Notes: generated from the sequence alone by a model not told the origin. DNA of 32,856 nt from Flavobacterium sp. (GCA_015665265.1 JADFAM010000021.1:1-32856), one strand, 5' to 3'; positions 1 to 7,028 are shown, counted from the first letter of the stretch. Numbers and translations: made by a program.

Positions 1-417
1 TCCAAGACCGTCTGCATGTCCGTTTATAATTTGAATTTTTCTAAAAACAATTATTCCAAAAAGTAATACAATAACTAATTTCAAAACCCTCATCATTCGA
101 GTTGCATTTGTATATTGATGTACAGCATTTTCTTTTGTTATTTGACTAGGATAATTAAATATATGAGGATGTTTATTTAAAGTTGTTAATCCAATAAATA
201 AGAGTGTAGAAATGATAGGCAACACAAATATTTGTGTCTTATTTCCAAATCCATCAGCTTTTCCAGCACCATTAAAATGTATTGGAATTATTTCCGGTAA
301 TATAGAATAGTTTGTTAATGATAAAGCCCAAATACCGAATACAGAAATCCAACCAATGATTTCAAGGACCTTGTCAGTTAGGTTTAATTGTAATTTTATT
401 CTTGGTCTTTTATTCAT
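1..417 (-). CDS. DUF1648 domain membrane protein, C-terminus cut by window edge
   Basis: This reading frame begins with ATG at 415-417 and stays open for 139 codons to the window edge, so it is partial. Residues about 18-38 form a membrane helix. The next stretch reads PEIIPIHFNGAGKADGFGNK, the hallmark of DUF1648 (proline, HF, glycine-rich, DG, K), found in SdpI-like and other Bacteroidetes and Firmicutes membrane proteins. Further hydrophobic segments lie near residues 63-78 and 112-126. The function of DUF1648 is unknown; SdpI members give immunity to a killing toxin, but nothing here shows that role. It is probably the gene of another array cassette, since it follows the same strand and lies about 90 bases from its neighbour. 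Confidence 0.75.
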   Translation of the reverse strand, partial: MNKRPRIKLQLNLTDKVLEIIGWISVFGIWALSLTNYSILPEIIPIHFNGAGKADGFGNKTQIFVLPIISTLLFIGLTTLNKHPHIFNYPSQITKENAVHQYTNATRMMRVLKLVIVLLFGIIVFRKIQIINGHADGLG

Positions 418-507
418 ACTTTATTTTTTTAAGCACTTACAAATTTTGATTTTTTTTATTTCTTGTTCAAGTATAACAATGAATTTATATACTCAATTAG
501 CTTTAGT

Positions 508-1214
508 TTATTCGTTAATCAGGTGAGTTAAATTTATTTCATCCATGTAATTATAATAATCAATTAATTTTCCATTTTTATCAATTACAATTGTCGTGGG
601 AAATCTTGTAATTGAAAATTTTTCTTGAAAATTATAACCATTTGAAATTATTTCGAAATTTGAATTTTGCAAATCAAATCCCTGTTTAATATCTAATTCA
701 TTTGAAGCAAAGAAAATGATAGCTTTAACTTTTTCATTTTTGTTGTTAATTTTATTAATTAAGTTATCAATTTGTTTAATTTCTTGTTTTTTAAATCTAA
801 AACTATTTGCTTCTAGTTCAAATCTTAAAATAACAATTTTTCCTCTTTGCCTACTTAATTCAATTATTCTTTTATTGATTGTTTTTGCAATAAAATTTGG
901 AAACAATTCCCCTTTAATAATTGGTTTAGTTCTATAATTTCTAGGTGAATTATTGATTATGGATAAGTCCAATAGATATTTCACTATTTCTCCATTAACA
1001 CCAATAATTCTCTCTAATTGTAGATTGGATTATTTTTTTTTAATTTAATATATTTCTTTTTCTTTATTTTCTTTCCTGTTTTTTTGTTATAAATTTTAGA
1101 GAAATCTACTTTTTCAATCCGAGAAGTTTTGAATTTTCGGAACACTTTTTTTTCTTGCCCAAAAGTTATTAATACAGTAAAGAATAATAAAGTAATCAGA
1201 ATCTTCTTTTTCAT
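508..1214 (-). pseudogene. Thioredoxin-fold (TlpA/redoxin-like) protein split by a single-base frameshift
   Basis: Two minus-strand frames make one protein. The first (1214 to 1014) has a signal peptide ending near FGQ, then a lysine-rich stretch ending KLKKNNPIYN and TAG. The second (from about 1020 down to 508) continues LERIIGVNGEIVKYLLDLS and a thioredoxin-like domain with the cis-proline strand FSITRFPTTIVIDKNGK. One extra T near 1016-1018 would restore one frame of about 235 residues. The second frame alone could start only at a GTG (984) and would lose the signal peptide. The position where a CxxC motif is expected reads RFELEANSFRFKK, so the redox cysteines are absent even in the repaired protein. 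It lies 14 bases behind an attC-like box. A sequencing error is possible. Confidence 0.6.
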
Positions 1215-1227
1215 TTCATTGTTTTAA

Positions 1228-1365
1228 TTATTGCTAACGTTTCAGGCTATGAATACTTGCGTGGTTTAGCAAGTAATTTAGTAAATAAAAACCGAACTCG
1301 CCTAACGCGCAGGTAAGGAAGAAAATTCATGAGGAATTTTATAAACTTTTAAGAAGGAGCAATAA
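1228..1365 (-). repeat. attC-like palindromic site, 138 bp (site 1)
   Basis: The left box contains TTATTGCTAAC (1228-1238) and the right end AGCAATAA (1358-1365), giving an 8-base exact inverted match. The inner arms resemble site 2 at 1909-2017: both share TTATTTACTAAATT-type and AAGTTTATAAAA-type stretches on the minus strand. It lies between the SRPBCC stop and the redoxin start. Confidence 0.6.
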
Positions 1366-1380
1366 AATAGCACAATATTT

Positions 1381-1884
1381 TTATTCATATTGATATGGCT
1401 CTTTATTATATATCATTCCCTTAATATTTTTCAAAACTCTTTTCATATACGTTTTCCAAAAAGTTTTTCCAAAAATCCAACAAAATGGGAAAAGTAAAAG
1501 ATTGTTAGAATGTAAACAGTATGTGTAGTTAATTTGTATTTTTTTATTCGCTAATTTTTTCGTTTCCCATCTTCCAACAAACTTGTAAAAACTTAGCATC
1601 CAAGATTGAAAATTATCTACCTGAATTATCCAATATTGATTTTCTTTTCTTTCAATTAGATTGTCAACAGAAGCAAAACCTCCTTTTTGGGTTATCGATT
1701 TCGCGACATATACTTTTTTACAAGAGCCAGGTTTTCCCCAATCCTTGTTGTCTGTGGTATGTGTAACTTTCGGCATAATTCCGAATCCAGTATGAATTTT
1801 AGAAACATCACAAAGCAGAGGTGTTTTAAACGCTCTTTCGAGTGAACATTCGTAAATAGTTGAAACAGTAACTTTTGTAATCAT
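1381..1884 (-). CDS. SRPBCC (START/Bet v 1-like) family protein
   Basis: This is a 167-residue soluble protein without a signal peptide. The N-terminal strand MITKVTVSTIYECSLERAF is the usual SRPBCC opening in which the first beta strand is followed by a small helix (LERAFKTPLL). The middle contains W/Y-rich strands and the C-terminus a long helix (FWKTYMKRVLKNIKGMIYN), as in polyketide-cyclase-like members that enclose a hydrophobic cavity. The ligand cannot be told. The ATG is 25 bases inside the preceding attC-like box, and the stop is 15 bases from the next, so it fills a cassette. No TAnnTTTG promoter element is seen upstream, so expression would depend on read-through. Confidence 0.7.
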   Translation of the reverse strand: MITKVTVSTIYECSLERAFKTPLLCDVSKIHTGFGIMPKVTHTTDNKDWGKPGSCKKVYVAKSITQKGGFASVDNLIERKENQYWIIQVDNFQSWMLSFYKFVGRWETKKLANKKIQINYTYCLHSNNLLLFPFCWIFGKTFWKTYMKRVLKNIKGMIYNKEPYQYE

Positions 1885-1908
1885 TTTTTGGTATTCATTT
1901 TATCTGAC

Positions 1909-2017
1909 TGCTATCGTGTTTGTGTAGGGTTAGCTGCTTGGTTAAGCACTAAATTTAGTAAATAAATCATAGTTATAAAGATCGCGAGGATTTTCATAAA
2001 CTACTAAGAAGATAGCA
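1909..2017 (-). repeat. attC-like palindromic site, 109 bp (site 2)
   Basis: It is bounded by TGCTATC (1909-1915) and GATAGCA (2011-2017), exact reverse complements. The canonical AAC/GTT core is changed to ATC/GAT on both sides, a paired change that keeps base pairing. The inner arms are similar to site 1. Confidence 0.5.
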
Positions 2018-2050
2018 ATAAAATAGAATAGTATTTGGTAGTGTTTATTT

Positions 2051-2116
2051 TACTAAATGTAAAGTTTATTTGTCATTTAGTATTATTTAATTTACATTTG
2101 TTCAAAAATTAAATGT
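2051..2116. promoter_or_regulatory. Operator-like cluster of inverted AAATGT/ACATTT half-sites
   Basis: TACTAAATG (2051-2059) pairs exactly with CATTTAGTA (2074-2082), and AAATGTAAA (2055-2063) pairs exactly with TTTACATTT (2091-2099). A further AAATGT lies at 2111-2116. The dyads enclose the -33 element and overlap the -7 element of the adjoining promoter, as expected of an autoregulatory operator for the XRE protein encoded downstream. Binding is inferred. Confidence 0.5.
2069..2100 (+). promoter_or_regulatory. Bacteroidetes-type promoter TTTG-N20-TACATTTG
   Basis: TTTG at 2069-2072 and TACATTTG at 2093-2100 are separated by 20 bases, matching the Bacteroidetes primary sigma consensus (TTTG, 19-21 bases, TAnnTTTG). 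The ATG of the membrane protein follows 23 bases later. It is the only full-consensus promoter I found inside the array. Confidence 0.7.
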
Positions 2117-2123
2117 GTATAAT

Positions 2124-2606
2124 ATGAAGTTAAATTTTTTATTTCCGAATAAGTTTAAAAGAATTGGGTGGTTTACTCTAATTCCATCTGCAATTATTGG
2201 TCTGTTAACACTTATTTATAACTACGAGCCAAGTTTTTTAGATTTTAATGTCCCTGCAATTTTTGTTGATGAATTGTCCTTTAATGTCAATAGGAAAACT
2301 TTCAGAATGGTTGCTAATAATATTCTAAATGAAATTCTAGGTGTTTTGATTATTATTAGTTCACTATTAGTTGCTTTTTCAAAAGAAAAGTCAGAAGATG
2401 AATACATATCTAAAATTAGATTTGAGTCTTTGGCTTGGGCAGTTTATTTTAATTATGCTATTCTTACATTAACACTTTTATTTATTTATGATGTCGCTTT
2501 TTTCTGGGTTATGGTATTTAATATGTTTACGGTCTTACTATTTTTTATAGTTAGATTTAATTGGCAAATTTCTAAATTAAAAAAATCAGCTTCTTATGAA
2601 GAATAG
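2124..2606 (+). CDS. Four-helix membrane protein, partner of XRE regulator
   Basis: I do not recognise a named family. The protein has about 160 residues with four predicted membrane helices (IGWFTLIPSAIIGLLTLIY, EILGVLIIISSLLVAF, the region around AVYFNYAILTLTLLFIY, and FWVMVFNMFTVLLFFIVRF) and a short basic tail ending KKSASYEE. I chose the ATG at 2124; a GTG at 2115 would add three residues. Its last 11 bases overlap the start of the downstream XRE gene, so the two are translationally coupled. Small membrane proteins paired with compact XRE regulators are common in Bacteroidetes; a sensor, or a membrane target of the regulator, is possible but unproven. It runs opposite to every other gene of the array. 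Confidence 0.7.
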   Translation: MKLNFLFPNKFKRIGWFTLIPSAIIGLLTLIYNYEPSFLDFNVPAIFVDELSFNVNRKTFRMVANNILNEILGVLIIISSLLVAFSKEKSEDEYISKIRFESLAWAVYFNYAILTLTLLFIYDVAFFWVMVFNMFTVLLFFIVRFNWQISKLKKSASYEE

Positions 2607-2802
2607 CATCAAGGTAGAAAGAGCAAAAAAGAATATTACCCAAGCTGAATTAGCTAAATTGGCAAAAGTTAGCAGACAAACAATCAATGCAATGGAATTA
2701 GGGAAATATGTTCCGTCAACAGTTTTAGCTTTGAGATTAGCTCAAATTTTTGAAGTTGAAATAAGCGAAATTTTTACTTTAGAAGATTTTGATTGGTTAT
2801 AG
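2596..2802 (+). CDS. Compact XRE-family helix-turn-helix regulator
   Basis: This is a 68-residue single-domain DNA-binding protein. The helix-turn-helix spans about residues 13-36 (ITQAELAKLAKVSRQTINAM), followed by GKYVPSTVLALRLAQIFEVE and the typical end ISEIFTLED of the PF01381 class in which the whole protein is the DNA-binding domain. The ATG overlaps the end of the membrane protein gene. Both are read from the promoter at 2069-2100, whose inverted half-sites are plausible targets of this protein. The 3' end of this gene, with following DNA, is repeated as a fragment at 4907-4974. Confidence 0.9.
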   Translation: MKNSIKVERAKKNITQAELAKLAKVSRQTINAMELGKYVPSTVLALRLAQIFEVEISEIFTLEDFDWL

Positions 2803-2810
2803 ATCATATT

Positions 2811-2946
2811 GCTGCAATGTGTTCGTGTATGATTTGTTGCGTTTAAGTGCGCGATTGTTTTTCCGCAATGTAATATAGTGAATTGTAGGAAAAGATCCTT
2901 CGATTAAACACCTGCGCAGCAATTAGTTATACACGTTGTTGTGTAC
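2811..2946 (-). repeat. attC-like palindromic site, 136 bp (site 3)
   Basis: The right box GTTGTGTAC (2938-2946) lies 4 bases from the stop of the secreted repeat protein. The arms pair imperfectly: GTGTATGATTTGTTGCG near the left end with CGCAGCAATTAGTTATACAC near the right. The left box is degenerate (GCTGCAATG instead of a ..AAC core). Confidence 0.5.
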
Positions 2947-2950
2947 TGTT

Positions 2951-4705
2951 TTATTCCTTTAATAATTTGATACTACCTATTCCTGAACTAGTTGAGACTT
3001 TAACAATGTAAAGACCTTTAGCGAAGTTTGATATATCAATATCTGTACTAAAATTGTTAGGTTGAAGTTTTAAAATCTCTTTTCCAAGAATATTATGAAA
3101 TGTGATACTATTTATACTCTTGTTTTTAGAGGTTATAGTTACTAAATCTTTAGTTGGGTTTGGAGAAGCATTCACCTTATCTGTATTAAAAGATTGATCA
3201 ATACCATTACTTAATACATTAGATATTATTTCGATATCATCAAATAAGAAAGTTGCATTTGCTGATGCATCATTTGATCCATTGTAACCTAGCATCAAAG
3301 TTAATACATCGTATATCGGATTATCTGCGTTTGAGAGATCCCAAGTATAAGTTGCCCATTCACCAGATACTGTAGTTATGGCGTCTTGTTCTTTTCCGAA
3401 TTGATCTGGAGGACTACTTTCTAATTTAAACTTAAGTATAGTGCCAATTGGAGCGTCGGTATATACTTTCATAGATAATGTTCCAATAGTTGACATATTT
3501 TCAATATAGTCTGTTAGTGCTAATTTACTTCTCATATATCCTGCACCGCCACTTCTCAGAAATTGACCTACTGTAGCACTAGGATTGTTTGCGTCTATTT
3601 GTGGATTAGGTATAACCGTTGTCACTGCACCGAAAAAATTTGTAAAATCTGTGGATACAACACTGTTTTCAAAATCAATTGGAAGTGTTGTTGGTATAGG
3701 GTTAGGAATAGCAGGGCCTGAGACTTGTTGTACATCGTCAAATAGAAAAGTTGAGGTATTTGTGCCATCTCCAATATTACCAAAATCAAACATTATCTGT
3801 ATTCTATCGTAATCATTGGCTTGTCCGTCAAAATTCCAACTTATGGTTTCCCATTCGCCAGAGGTTGTTGTTAATTTGTCTAAATTAGTTCTTCCACTTG
3901 AATTTTCAAGTTCTAATTTAATTCTTGTTCCAATTGGTGCTGTAGTGTAGACTTTCATAGATATATGCCACATCGTAGATAAATCAATGGAATTGATTAA
4001 AAATATTTTACTTCCTGCCCAAAAATTGCCTCCATCTTTCACAATTTGACAAACTGTAGCACTAGGATTATCGACATCAATATGAGGGTTTGAAATAATA
4101 GTAGCTGTCGCTCCACTATAATTGAGAAAATCGGTACTTACAACACTTGATTCAAAATCAATAGGTAAAGAAGTTGGCACTGGAGCTGTTGGTCCAGAAA
4201 CCTGCTCAATATCGTCAAAATAAAAGGTAGAATTTGCTGAGCCATCTCCAACATTACCAAAATCAAACATGAAAACAATTTCATTAAGATTATTCTCTGT
4301 ACCTACAAAAACCCATTCTAAAGTTTCCCACGAACCAGAAACTGTAGTTATTGCATCGACATCAACAGCTGGTCCAGAGCCTTCTAGTTTAAATTTCACA
4401 ATGGTTCCTACAGGTGCTGTAGTATATACTTTCATTGTTATTTTGGTTAAAACTGAAAAGTCTAAATTGTCTGTCAATAGAATTTTACTACCTGCGTAAA
4501 TTGCCCCTCCATCTCTAACAATCTGCCCAACTGAACTGCTTATATTTATTCCTGATGGATTCGGGTTTGTTGTTACTATTGCTGTGCCACCATCAAAATC
4601 AATGAAGTTAGCAGAGGAAATATCCCCTTCAAAATTAATTGGTAAACTTTGTGAAAATCCAGAATAAAATGAAATTAGTACTATTAGAGAAAAAAAATGT
4701 TTCAT
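2951..4705 (-). CDS. Secreted T9SS protein with three carbohydrate-binding-like repeats
   Basis: Counted from the ATG at 4705, a signal peptide (MKHFFSLIVLISFYSGFSQ) is followed by three repeats of about 150 residues at roughly 21-170, 180-330 and 341-494. Each starts LPI(N/D)FE, contains MKVYT(T/D)AP(V/I)GT and a W-containing strand, and ends F(Y/L)FDDI/V. This jelly-roll-like pattern is seen in polysaccharide-binding modules of marine Bacteroidetes. A T9SS type A sorting domain (SPNPTKDLV to KLLKE) closes the protein. There is no catalytic domain, so surface binding of glycans is the best guess. A start at 4729 would add eight residues. The stop is 4 bases from site 3. At about 1.75 kb it is long for a cassette gene. 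Confidence 0.75.
   Translation of the reverse strand: MKHFFSLIVLISFYSGFSQSLPINFEGDISSANFIDFDGGTAIVTTNPNPSGINISSSVGQIVRDGGAIYAGSKILLTDNLDFSVLTKITMKVYTTAPVGTIVKFKLEGSGPAVDVDAITTVSGSWETLEWVFVGTENNLNEIVFMFDFGNVGDGSANSTFYFDDIEQVSGPTAPVPTSLPIDFESSVVSTDFLNYSGATATIISNPHIDVDNPSATVCQIVKDGGNFWAGSKIFLINSIDLSTMWHISMKVYTTAPIGTRIKLELENSSGRTNLDKLTTTSGEWETISWNFDGQANDYDRIQIMFDFGNIGDGTNTSTFLFDDVQQVSGPAIPNPIPTTLPIDFENSVVSTDFTNFFGAVTTVIPNPQIDANNPSATVGQFLRSGGAGYMRSKLALTDYIENMSTIGTLSMKVYTDAPIGTILKFKLESSPPDQFGKEQDAITTVSGEWATYTWDLSNADNPIYDVLTLMLGYNGSNDASANATFLFDDIEIISNVLSNGIDQSFNTDKVNASPNPTKDLVTITSKNKSINSITFHNILGKEILKLQPNNFSTDIDISNFAKGLYIVKVSTSSGIGSIKLLKE
3224..4645 (-). repeat. Three tandem domain repeats inside the secreted protein
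   Basis: The repeats occupy about 4196-4645, 3716-4168 and 3224-3685. The second and third share the stretch DFENSVV/DFESSVVSTDF and NPSATV, so they look like the most recent duplication, while the first is more diverged. Linkers are short and proline-rich (GPTAPVPTS, GPAIPNPIPTT). Confidence 0.8.
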
Positions 4706-4779
4706 AAAATATTTAAAAATAATTTTCACTAAAATATATTAAGATAAGCTCCTTATGAAGTATTTAACCAATACAAAAA

Positions 4780-4811
4780 CCATACAACGACTATAATGAG
4801 TTATTTTATGG
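4780..4811 (-). repeat. Short attC-like stem, 32 bp (site 4a)
   Basis: CCATACAAC (4780-4788) faces GTTATTTTATGG (4800-4811); the outer CCATA/TATGG and the inner AAC/GTT are complementary. It lies upstream of the secreted repeat protein, whose own following box is GTTGTGTAC (6 of 7 core bases match). Confidence 0.35.
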
Positions 4812-4862
4812 GAATAATTTTGAATCTTTTTAAATATTATAATAGACCTTGGTTTCTTGAAA

Positions 4863-4906
4863 TTGTAACGGTTAGGCTATGAACAGTTGCGTGGGTTAGC
4901 ACGGAC
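4863..4906 (-). repeat. Half attC-like site truncated by a regulator-gene fragment (site 4b)
   Basis: TTGTAACGGTTAGGCTATGA and the following GTTGCGTGG-type arm match the left halves of sites 1 and 10, but the right half is missing. The sequence switches at about 4907 into a copy of the 3' end of the XRE gene. Confidence 0.5.
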
Positions 4907-4974
4907 TTTTGAAGTTGAAATAAGCGAAATTTTTACTTTAGAAGATTCTCCGATTGGGTATAGATCATATTGCT
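4907..4974 (+). pseudogene. Fragment of the XRE regulator gene 3' end
   Basis: About 66 bases nearly repeat 2748-2813: the last 14 or so codons (FEVEISEIFTLED), the stop region and the following TATAGATCATATTGCT. Small insertions after GAAGATT change the end of the frame. It lies between a half attC-like site and site 5, so it is a remnant of a former copy of the regulator cassette. Confidence 0.75.
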
Positions 4975-5052
4975 ACCAACAATGGTCTTGTATATAAAAA
5001 GTAGCCTTAGTTTAAGAGATTAATAGGTTATTTTTCATATCCAATGTTAGCA
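4972..5052 (-). repeat. attC-like palindromic site, 81 bp (site 5)
   Basis: The left box is GCTACCAAC (4972-4980) and the right box GTTAGCA (5046-5052). The arms AATGGTCTTGTATATAAAAA and the complement of TTTTTCATATCCAATG pair, with a few unpaired bases on one side as in integron attC stems. The right box is the exact complement of the first box of the GNAT cassette. Confidence 0.55.
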
Positions 5053-5064
5053 ACTGGCTTATTT

Positions 5065-5520
5065 TCAGTTAAAATGCATTTTCATTCCTTCGTGAGTTTG
5101 TTTAAACCCCAATTCCTTATAAAACTTAATCGCTTTCGGTCGTTTTTTATCTGTGGTTAATTGAAGCAAATGTGCTTTTCGTTCTTTGGCTCTTTTAATT
5201 GCCCATTCAAACATAATTTTTCCAATTCCGAGTCCTCTTTTATCCTTTCTAATTCTTACCGCTTCAATTTGAGCTCTAATTCCACCGCGATAGGTCAAGT
5301 ATTGTATAAATGATAGTTGAAGAGTACCAATTATTTCCAAATCTTCATTTTCAATAACAATTAATTCCTGATTTTCATCAGAGTTTATTTTTTTAAATGC
5401 TTTGAGGTATTCTGAAGGTAATGGAATTTGAAAATTTTCCCTTTTCTTTCCAAGTTCATCATCAGCAATCATTTCCACAATTACTGAAACATCATTTTCT
5501 GTTGCTTTTCTAAAGTTCAT
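5065..5520 (-). CDS. GNAT family N-acetyltransferase
   Basis: This is a 151-residue acetyl-CoA-dependent acyltransferase. It opens MNFRKATENDVSVIVEMIAD, the usual first strand and helix. Motif A is RKDKRGLGIGKIMFEWAI, with the R-G-x-G-x-G pyrophosphate loop at about residues 99-104. Motif B is AIKFYKELGFKQTHEGMKM. The substrate cannot be predicted; short GNATs in cassettes often modify antibiotics or small amines. The open frame extends to 5646, but that extension runs through the attC-like site 6, so I start at the ATG at 5518-5520, 25 bases inside the cassette. No promoter element is visible. Confidence 0.9.
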   Translation of the reverse strand: MNFRKATENDVSVIVEMIADDELGKKRENFQIPLPSEYLKAFKKINSDENQELIVIENEDLEIIGTLQLSFIQYLTYRGGIRAQIEAVRIRKDKRGLGIGKIMFEWAIKRAKERKAHLLQLTTDKKRPKAIKFYKELGFKQTHEGMKMHFN

Positions 5521-5544
5521 TTTACAGTTCAGGTTTTCACTTGA

Positions 5545-5658
5545 TGCTAACGGTCTTGTGTATGAAACGTAGCGTATAAAAGACACTAACTTTTCGGATT
5601 TAGCACGAGCCGAATTTTTCATTTTATTTTTATTTTCACCTTCCAAATTTTGTTAGAA
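5545..5658 (-). repeat. attC-like site, 114 bp, weakly palindromic (site 6)
   Basis: TGCTAAC (5545-5551), followed by GGTCTTGTGTATGAAACGT as in other left arms, faces GTTAGAA (5652-5658). The inner arms pair poorly, so the two halves may come from different sites. Confidence 0.4.
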
Positions 5659-5709
5659 GCCCTAGACTTTCCTTTACCATAATCACCTGGATTTATTGTA
5701 CAACGTATT

Positions 5710-6414
5710 TTATTCCAATTTGAATTTAACTGTAATTTCGCTTTCAACTTTAATTTTTTCAAATTTTATATCAATAGGCTTGAATTTGGTTTCTTTTAAA
5801 CTGCCCATTCCTCTGATTCTTATTCCTGAAACTCTTCCTTGTAATTGATTAGAAATATTGCCTAAATCTGAAATAAAAATTGCGTTTCCAACTTTTTGAC
5901 TTAATGGATTTGCCATTGAAATTGCGTTTAATTTTGCTTTTTTAATCGCTTTAGATTTTAATTCAAGTTTCAATTTCTCAATTTTAGAATACTTAGTTTT
6001 CTCAAGATGAACATTTGAAATATTGATATTTTCTAATTCCATTATTACTTTTCCAGCAGTTAAAGCATCATAGACTAATAATAAATAAGCTTTACTTTTT
6101 AAAACGTCTTGCTGTTTAAGGAAGTATTTCTTGAAATTACTCGACAAATCAGATAATGAAAGTTGATTATCTAAATTAATTCCTAAAGTTTCGAGTTTCT
6201 CAGCCATCTTATTTTCAAGTTCCTCAACTGATTTTTTTCCTTTAGTGTCTTTTTCGGTGATTAATATCGTTAAGAATATTCTATCTGGAGTTACTAAAGT
6301 GTCAACCTTTGCACTTGTTTCAATATAAGCTTGATCAATAAAGTTTTTAGTTTGTGAAAATCCAATATTTGTAACAAATAAAGTTGTCAAAACTGTTATA
6401 ATTATCTTTTTCAT
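5710..6414 (-). CDS. Exported SIMPL-domain protein with a SusC-plug-like motif
   Basis: This 234-residue protein has a signal peptide (MKKIIITVLTTLFVTNIGFS) and a SIMPL (DUF541) domain over the rest: the first strand AYIETSAKVDTLVTPDRIFL, a long helix KSVEELENKMAEKLETLGI, and the helix KAIKKAKLNAISMANPLSQKVG, which is typical for the family. SIMPL proteins are periplasmic or outer-membrane, of unclear role; some affect oxidative stress or signalling. Residues 191-202 read LQGRVSGIRIRG, close to the plug signature of SusC/RagA TonB-dependent transporters, which is odd here. The start is 18 bases from the preceding box and the stop 5 bases from the next. A box ATTGTACAAC follows at 5695-5704 (9 of 10 match to its first box). 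Confidence 0.8.
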   Translation of the reverse strand: MKKIIITVLTTLFVTNIGFSQTKNFIDQAYIETSAKVDTLVTPDRIFLTILITEKDTKGKKSVEELENKMAEKLETLGINLDNQLSLSDLSSNFKKYFLKQQDVLKSKAYLLLVYDALTAGKVIMELENINISNVHLEKTKYSKIEKLKLELKSKAIKKAKLNAISMANPLSQKVGNAIFISDLGNISNQLQGRVSGIRIRGMGSLKETKFKPIDIKFEKIKVESEITVKFKLE

Positions 6415-6431
6415 ATGTTCGTTTTTAATAT

Positions 6432-6468
6432 GTTGTACAACGTTTTATTGATTAATTTATAAGATGTT
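6432..6468 (-). repeat. Short, degenerate attC-like site (site 8)
   Basis: GTTGTACAAC (6432-6441) followed by GTTTTATTG is a left box and arm start; the right side is only GTT at 6466-6468 next to the STAS gene stop. It is about 100 bases shorter than sites 9 to 11 and is probably a deletion product. Confidence 0.4.
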
Positions 6469-6474
6469 CATTTG

Positions 6475-6858
6475 TTAATCTTTGGATATAAACTCCAACG
6501 CTTCATCAAGTTGTTCTACATCGAAATATTTTTCGCTTTTGCCATTTTTAATCGATTTATAGATTACATTGTCGATAGAGACTAATACCTTTAAAACTTT
6601 TGAATGAGTTACAATGGCTATGTTTCCAATGTTTTTAATTTTTTTAAACAAAAAACTTAAATCTTCAAAAATAGCTTTAGCTTCGGTATTCATAATTTTA
6701 TATTCATCTACTTTCACCAAAATGTTTACGATATCAAACCCTGCGTCCAATTTTTCCTGAATTAGTTTTTGAGCGAATTTTTCATCAGTTTCACTAAAAC
6801 CGCCAATTACTTCTAATGCTACCGCATTGGTTTCAAATGTTTTAATTTGTTCAATCAT
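6475..6858 (-). CDS. SpoIIAA-like STAS domain protein
   Basis: This 127-residue cytoplasmic protein has the SpoIIAA-like/STAS fold of the SEC14-related bacterial group. It opens MIEQIKTFETNAVALEVIGGF, then a helix with DEKFAQKLIQEKLDAGFDIV, the strand VNILVKVDEYKIM, a helix, the strand IGNIAIVTHSK, and a C-terminal DVEQLDEALEFI helix. Such proteins are thought to bind lipids or partners and are often linked to membrane stress, but the function is unproven. No phosphorylatable serine motif of the SpoIIAA type is obvious. The start is 35 bases from the preceding box, and the stop touches the degenerate site 8. Confidence 0.75.
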   Translation of the reverse strand: MIEQIKTFETNAVALEVIGGFSETDEKFAQKLIQEKLDAGFDIVNILVKVDEYKIMNTEAKAIFEDLSFLFKKIKNIGNIAIVTHSKVLKVLVSIDNVIYKSIKNGKSEKYFDVEQLDEALEFISKD

Positions 6859-6892
6859 AATTTCGAAATTTAATTATTAATGTTTATTTAAT

Positions 6893-7028
6893 GTTGTACA
6901 ACGGTTTTGTATAAACTTAGTAAGGGAATTGTATGCTATCAGTTTCAGTTTGTAAACTCTTTTTGCAAGTAAAAACTACCTTTGGTTTTAGTCATTAACC
7001 CTTATTAAGTTTATACCATGTTGTAAAC
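6893..7028 (-). repeat. attC-like palindromic site, 136 bp (site 9)
   Basis: GTTGTACAAC (6893-6902) faces GTTGTAAAC (7020-7028). The arms CGGTTTTGTATAAACTTAG and the complement of TTAAGTTTATACCATG pair over about 25 bases with a few extra bases on one side. The right box begins 2 bases after the subtilisin stop and matches 8 of 9 bases of the first box of that cassette. Confidence 0.65.

Noticed and set aside
420..507. attC-like site between the redoxin and DUF1648 genes
   Set aside because: Only weak traces (ACTTACAAA near 435-443 and ATTAGC near 496-501) are visible. They do not form a convincing site.
2124..2802. Toxin-antitoxin system
   Set aside because: The partner of the XRE protein is a 160-residue four-helix membrane protein, not a known toxin fold. 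Neither sequence shows toxin motifs.
5521..5646. N-terminal extension of the GNAT protein
   Set aside because: The extra 42 residues are encoded by the attC-like site 6, and the natural GNAT start is at 5520.
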